64,000 nucleotides of DNA. Origin: an uncultured Chloroflexota bacterium (GTDB taxonomy: Bacteria; Chloroflexota; Anaerolineae; Anaerolineales; Anaerolineaceae). The translations under genes and the position numbers were made by a program. The notes beneath the pieces were generated by a model. It ran no database searches. It saw only the letters and a list, made by a program, of their open reading frames with translations, and had not been told where the DNA came from. Where the stretch lies: assembly GCA_902791025.1 (NCBI GenBank), contig CADATZ010000033.1, positions 1 through 64,000 of the forward strand, read 5' to 3'. Positions 60,922 through 64,000 of the stretch are shown here, in pieces. Numbering within the stretch: the stretch's first letter is position 1; the number at the start of each line of letters is the position of its first letter.

Positions 60922-63823
60922 GTATCTTCTGTTCAAACTGATCGGCCGGAAGTGCACGTGAGAAGTAAAAGCCCTGTACCAGGTTACAGCCTGCATCTTT
61001 GAGAAGCTTCAGCTGTTTTTCAGTCTCTACACCCTCAGCGATGACAGGAACCTTGAGGTAACGGGCAATATCAATAATCAATTCAACAAGACGAAAGTCC
61101 TTTTCGTTCTGTTCAATATTCCGGACAAAGGCCTTATCCATCTTCAGTACGTCGATTGGCATGGATGAAAGCATATTCAGCGAAGAAAAACCGGAACCGA
61201 AATCGTCCATTTCGATCTCAAAGCCCCTGCTCCGCAGCTGTTCGATCACCGTGAGCAGCTGACCGGCGTTTTCCGTGTAGGCAGATTCCGTCACTTCCAG
61301 TTTCAGCTCTTTGCTGCTCAGCCCATTCTTTTCCAAAAGTTCATCCAGTTTCGAGATCAAAGCCGGATCAAAAACATCGATACGGGAAAGATTGACGGAA
61401 ACGGGGAGCGTGATACCGAAATTGTCTCTCCATAAAGCGATTTGTTTAGCTGTTTCAGCCCAAACATAATTATCCAATCCGCTGATCTGTCCGCTCTGTT
61501 CAAACAAAGGAATAAACTCATCCGGATAAATCAAACCAAGATCCGGATGATTCCAACGGACAAGCGCTTCTGCACTCGAAAGTTTCGGTTCATCACATTG
61601 AATATCATACTTGGGCTGATAGTGTATTTCAAACTCATGCTGTTCCAGGGAACGGCTGAGATCATTCAGCAGGCGCTGGTCACGATCCTCACGCTGTTCC
61701 ATATCGTCATCAAAAATCATCACCTGAGCTCTGAAATCACCGCGGAGTTTATTGCAGGCAATGCGTGCACGGTCAAATTGAGGAACGGGCTCCATACCCT
61801 TCTGCCAGGGCTTAACGCCCATACGCAAATGAATATTGGCATCATGAGGCAGTTCATCCAGACATTTCTGGAATTGTTCAAGCCGGGGCTGCCAATCGTC
61901 AATATGGCGGCAGTATATACTGAAGCGGTCCGCGTCGAACCGGCTTGCGATTCCCTCATTCTCACTCAGGAAACCGCGGATTTCCTCACCCAGCGCACGT
62001 AATACATGATCCCCGAATTCCCGTCCGTACAATGCATTTACGGAATGGAAACGGTCGATATTCATAACAACCGCGTCCATAGGAAAATCAGGATGATCAC
62101 GATAAAGCCGGTTGGCATAGACAAAGAAGAAATTTCTGTTATATAAACCGGTCAGTTGGTCCCGTTCCGCTTCAGAAATAATTTTCCGGCCTTCCTGAAC
62201 CTTCTCTTCTGTTCTTGCGTTTCTCAAAATCAGGAGCAGGATCACCACAGCAACCAAAGCTACTGCGGCAATAAAGTAGATCCAATTGTCCCGAAGGTAT
62301 TCAACAAAAGTTACTTTATTATCACTGAATCCGAAATTCGTCAGGGATGAATTGATCGTCGTTCCCGGCATTAGGCGGGTGATCTTGTTGAGGATGGAAT
62401 AGAGATACCGGTTTCCACGGCTGACAGCGAAAGGCATATCCATCACCTCGTCCGCGGCGAGAACTGCCAGATCATATTTTTCAAACAAATCCCGTAAACG
62501 ATTAATGCGGTAATTACTCACCAGCCCACAGTCAGCTTCACCCTTTATTACCGCCTGAAAAACGGATTGACTGTTGTCATAATACGCGATCTTCCAGTTT
62601 GGGAAATAATCCATCAGGAAAGTATCATAATTGGGATTTCCACGAATCACAGCGGCAGTCATTTCTCTGTCCCGGGAGATTCCCTGATGGTCCGCGGTCC
62701 TGACGATTGCATACATCTCGGTACTGACAAGCGGATCTGTGATAATAACGCCGCGTTTCTCACCATCATAGGAGCTGAGACTCAGAGGGAATACGCAGTC
62801 GATCTCACCGGCAGCCATTGCCTGCAGTGCATCTTCTGTGGTGCCATATGCTTTTGTTTCAAAGGAAATCTGAGCGTTTTTCTCGCAGGTTTCACCAAAC
62901 GCAAGGTAATCAGCCAATGCTCCGGTCAAAATTTTCGCTTCATCATCAAAATCACAGAATGGCAGGAAGTTATCACGATATCCCACCCGGATCGTCCCAT
63001 GATTGGAAAGCCAATTCTTTTCCTCGGATGTGAGAAAACTGTTTACACTTGAGGCTTTATTATATTTATCCGTCAGCTGCTGGTTGAAATCCCGGTTATC
63101 TTCCACAAGCTGGTTCATCGCGACGTCCAGATCCTGTTTCAGATCAGGACGGTTTTTATTGATGCCAAAAAAGGACTCGGCAAATCCAACCTTCCAGACT
63201 GGCACAACATCAGCGGAATTACCGTATGTATCCAGCGTCACCAGAGCGTCAAAATCACCGTTTGCAAGCATCTCCAGCAGAACAGGTGTTTTCTCCGATG
63301 ACTCAATGATCACAGGCTTAACATCATGAGCCTCTGTCCAATTGATAAACATCTGTTCCTGAATACTGTTTTTGTTGACGCCGACCCGTTTGCCGTTTAA
63401 GGACGAAAATTGGTCCGGTCTGATTTCGCTGTTCTCGGGAGAAATAAAGACATGATATCCTTCAGCCCCCATGGCTTCGGAAGAATAAAGGATCTTTTCA
63501 GCGCGTTCCGGTGTATAGGATACATCACTGAGTAGATCGATCTCACCCGCGATCAGTTTTTCCAGCAGCTCCGACCAGCTGCCTTCTACATATTCATAGA
63601 TCCATCCGGTGTAAATAGCAACTCTCTGCTGATATTCGTAACCATATCCGGAACGTCTTCCGAATTGGTCCGTCCGATGGAAAGCTGATTCATACCAACC
63701 GACACGAACGACTTTTTGCTCAGTATCCTGTGCATTAACAGGAATCGCGAAAAAAATATAGAGAAAGACCAGCAGCAGAATGATTGATGTAATCCGTTTC
63801 AGATTTTCTTGTATCCCCACCAT
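60896..63823 (-). CDS. Two-SBP sensor GGDEF-EAL cyclic-di-GMP phosphodiesterase
   Basis: A 975-residue membrane protein: signal sequence to about residue 31 (FFAIPVNAQ), two extracytoplasmic substrate-binding (SBP_bac_3) domains, a membrane helix near residue 520, degenerate GGDEF (DADRF), and EAL with intact EALVRW at 752, NLSR, EVTES, DDFGSGFSS near 873 and AEGVET. It should hydrolyse cyclic-di-GMP in response to an amino-acid-like ligand. The GGDEF is probably a regulatory GTP-binding unit. It is convergent with the glycosyltransferase-like gene. Confidence 0.9.
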   Translation of the reverse strand: MVGIQENLKRITSIILLLVFLYIFFAIPVNAQDTEQKVVRVGWYESAFHRTDQFGRRSGYGYEYQQRVAIYTGWIYEYVEGSWSELLEKLIAGEIDLLSDVSYTPERAEKILYSSEAMGAEGYHVFISPENSEIRPDQFSSLNGKRVGVNKNSIQEQMFINWTEAHDVKPVIIESSEKTPVLLEMLANGDFDALVTLDTYGNSADVVPVWKVGFAESFFGINKNRPDLKQDLDVAMNQLVEDNRDFNQQLTDKYNKASSVNSFLTSEEKNWLSNHGTIRVGYRDNFLPFCDFDDEAKILTGALADYLAFGETCEKNAQISFETKAYGTTEDALQAMAAGEIDCVFPLSLSSYDGEKRGVIITDPLVSTEMYAIVRTADHQGISRDREMTAAVIRGNPNYDTFLMDYFPNWKIAYYDNSQSVFQAVIKGEADCGLVSNYRINRLRDLFEKYDLAVLAADEVMDMPFAVSRGNRYLYSILNKITRLMPGTTINSSLTNFGFSDNKVTFVEYLRDNWIYFIAAVALVAVVILLLILRNARTEEKVQEGRKIISEAERDQLTGLYNRNFFFVYANRLYRDHPDFPMDAVVMNIDRFHSVNALYGREFGDHVLRALGEEIRGFLSENEGIASRFDADRFSIYCRHIDDWQPRLEQFQKCLDELPHDANIHLRMGVKPWQKGMEPVPQFDRARIACNKLRGDFRAQVMIFDDDMEQREDRDQRLLNDLSRSLEQHEFEIHYQPKYDIQCDEPKLSSAEALVRWNHPDLGLIYPDEFIPLFEQSGQISGLDNYVWAETAKQIALWRDNFGITLPVSVNLSRIDVFDPALISKLDELLEKNGLSSKELKLEVTESAYTENAGQLLTVIEQLRSRGFEIEMDDFGSGFSSLNMLSSMPIDVLKMDKAFVRNIEQNEKDFRLVELIIDIARYLKVPVIAEGVETEKQLKLLKDAGCNLVQGFYFSRALPADQFEQKILSGRAISK

Positions 63824-64000
63824 ATTGCACCTCTGAAGACACCCTGATTCTTCATGCCATTTTTGCCTATTGAGTGCTTATTTTCAGAATCCAACGATCT
63901 CACTCTTTATAATAAGAAAACAGTATAACACACCCGACAAAAAATATCCATCAAAAACACGCGATTGAATCTTTCCCGGTCATCGCGAGTGCTTCCGATC

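Overview
The window looks like the chromosome of an anaerobic or facultative bacterium of moderate GC. The best guess is an Anaerolineae-type member of the Chloroflexota. This is inferred from lipoproteins with Thr/Pro-rich linkers ahead of LysM and M23 modules, a BspA-like leucine-rich surface protein, many lone housekeeping genes, Fe-S and flavin oxidoreductases, and very repeat-rich intergenic DNA. No rRNA or tRNA gene, CRISPR array, phage or transposase was found.

Layout. 0.3-4.9 kb: a membrane diguanylate cyclase, a small HTH protein, a decayed sugar-permease remnant, a GH51 arabinofuranosidase and a PAP2 phosphatase. 5.4-14.6 kb: nitroreductase, metallophosphoesterase, RpiB, ThrS preceded by a threonine-rich leader peptide and attenuator, a FSA/transaldolase-like protein, PhzF, an Fe-S aldo/keto reductase and a phosphohexomutase. 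14.7-20.1 kb: a large PAS/EAL phosphodiesterase divergent from an HD-GYP protein and a thioesterase. 20.2-25.4 kb: a flavin/redox island with a probable selenocysteine-containing flavoprotein, a LysR regulator, two flavodoxins (one secreted), an aldo/keto reductase and an FMN-dependent dehydrogenase. 25.7-31.2 kb: an orphan sugar-binding protein, a DUF6273 membrane protein, and a PII-like/DUF1538 pair. 31.4-40 kb: secreted and cell-wall proteins (deacetylase-like, HIT protein, two LysM-M23 paralogues, an LRR protein, a lectin-like protein). 39.8-52.9 kb: SpoIIE-type phosphatase, coiled-coil protein, LspA-RluD, HtpG, a Ser/Thr kinase, a duplicated PpiC-type foldase broken by a frameshift, TsaD, an M24 peptidase and a small membrane protein. 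53-63.8 kb: hybrid histidine kinase, DeoB, a CcbP-like protein, Dus, an UPF0260 protein, a glycosyltransferase-like protein and a two-sensor GGDEF-EAL protein.

Four cyclic-di-GMP enzymes (one GGDEF, two EAL, one HD-GYP) suggest dense second-messenger control. The redox genes at 20-25 kb form a likely functional neighbourhood around the LysR gene.

The gaps between genes carry three repeat classes: roughly 95-bp hairpins bounded by TATTCA/TGAATA whose stems differ but stay complementary, roughly 65-bp GAGTCAA palindromes, and tracts of degenerate 7-bp repeats that often begin at a stop codon. The two signals most worth testing are the in-frame TGA in the flavoprotein at 20187-20699, with a SECIS-like hairpin, and the thrS leader-peptide attenuator at 8148-8321.
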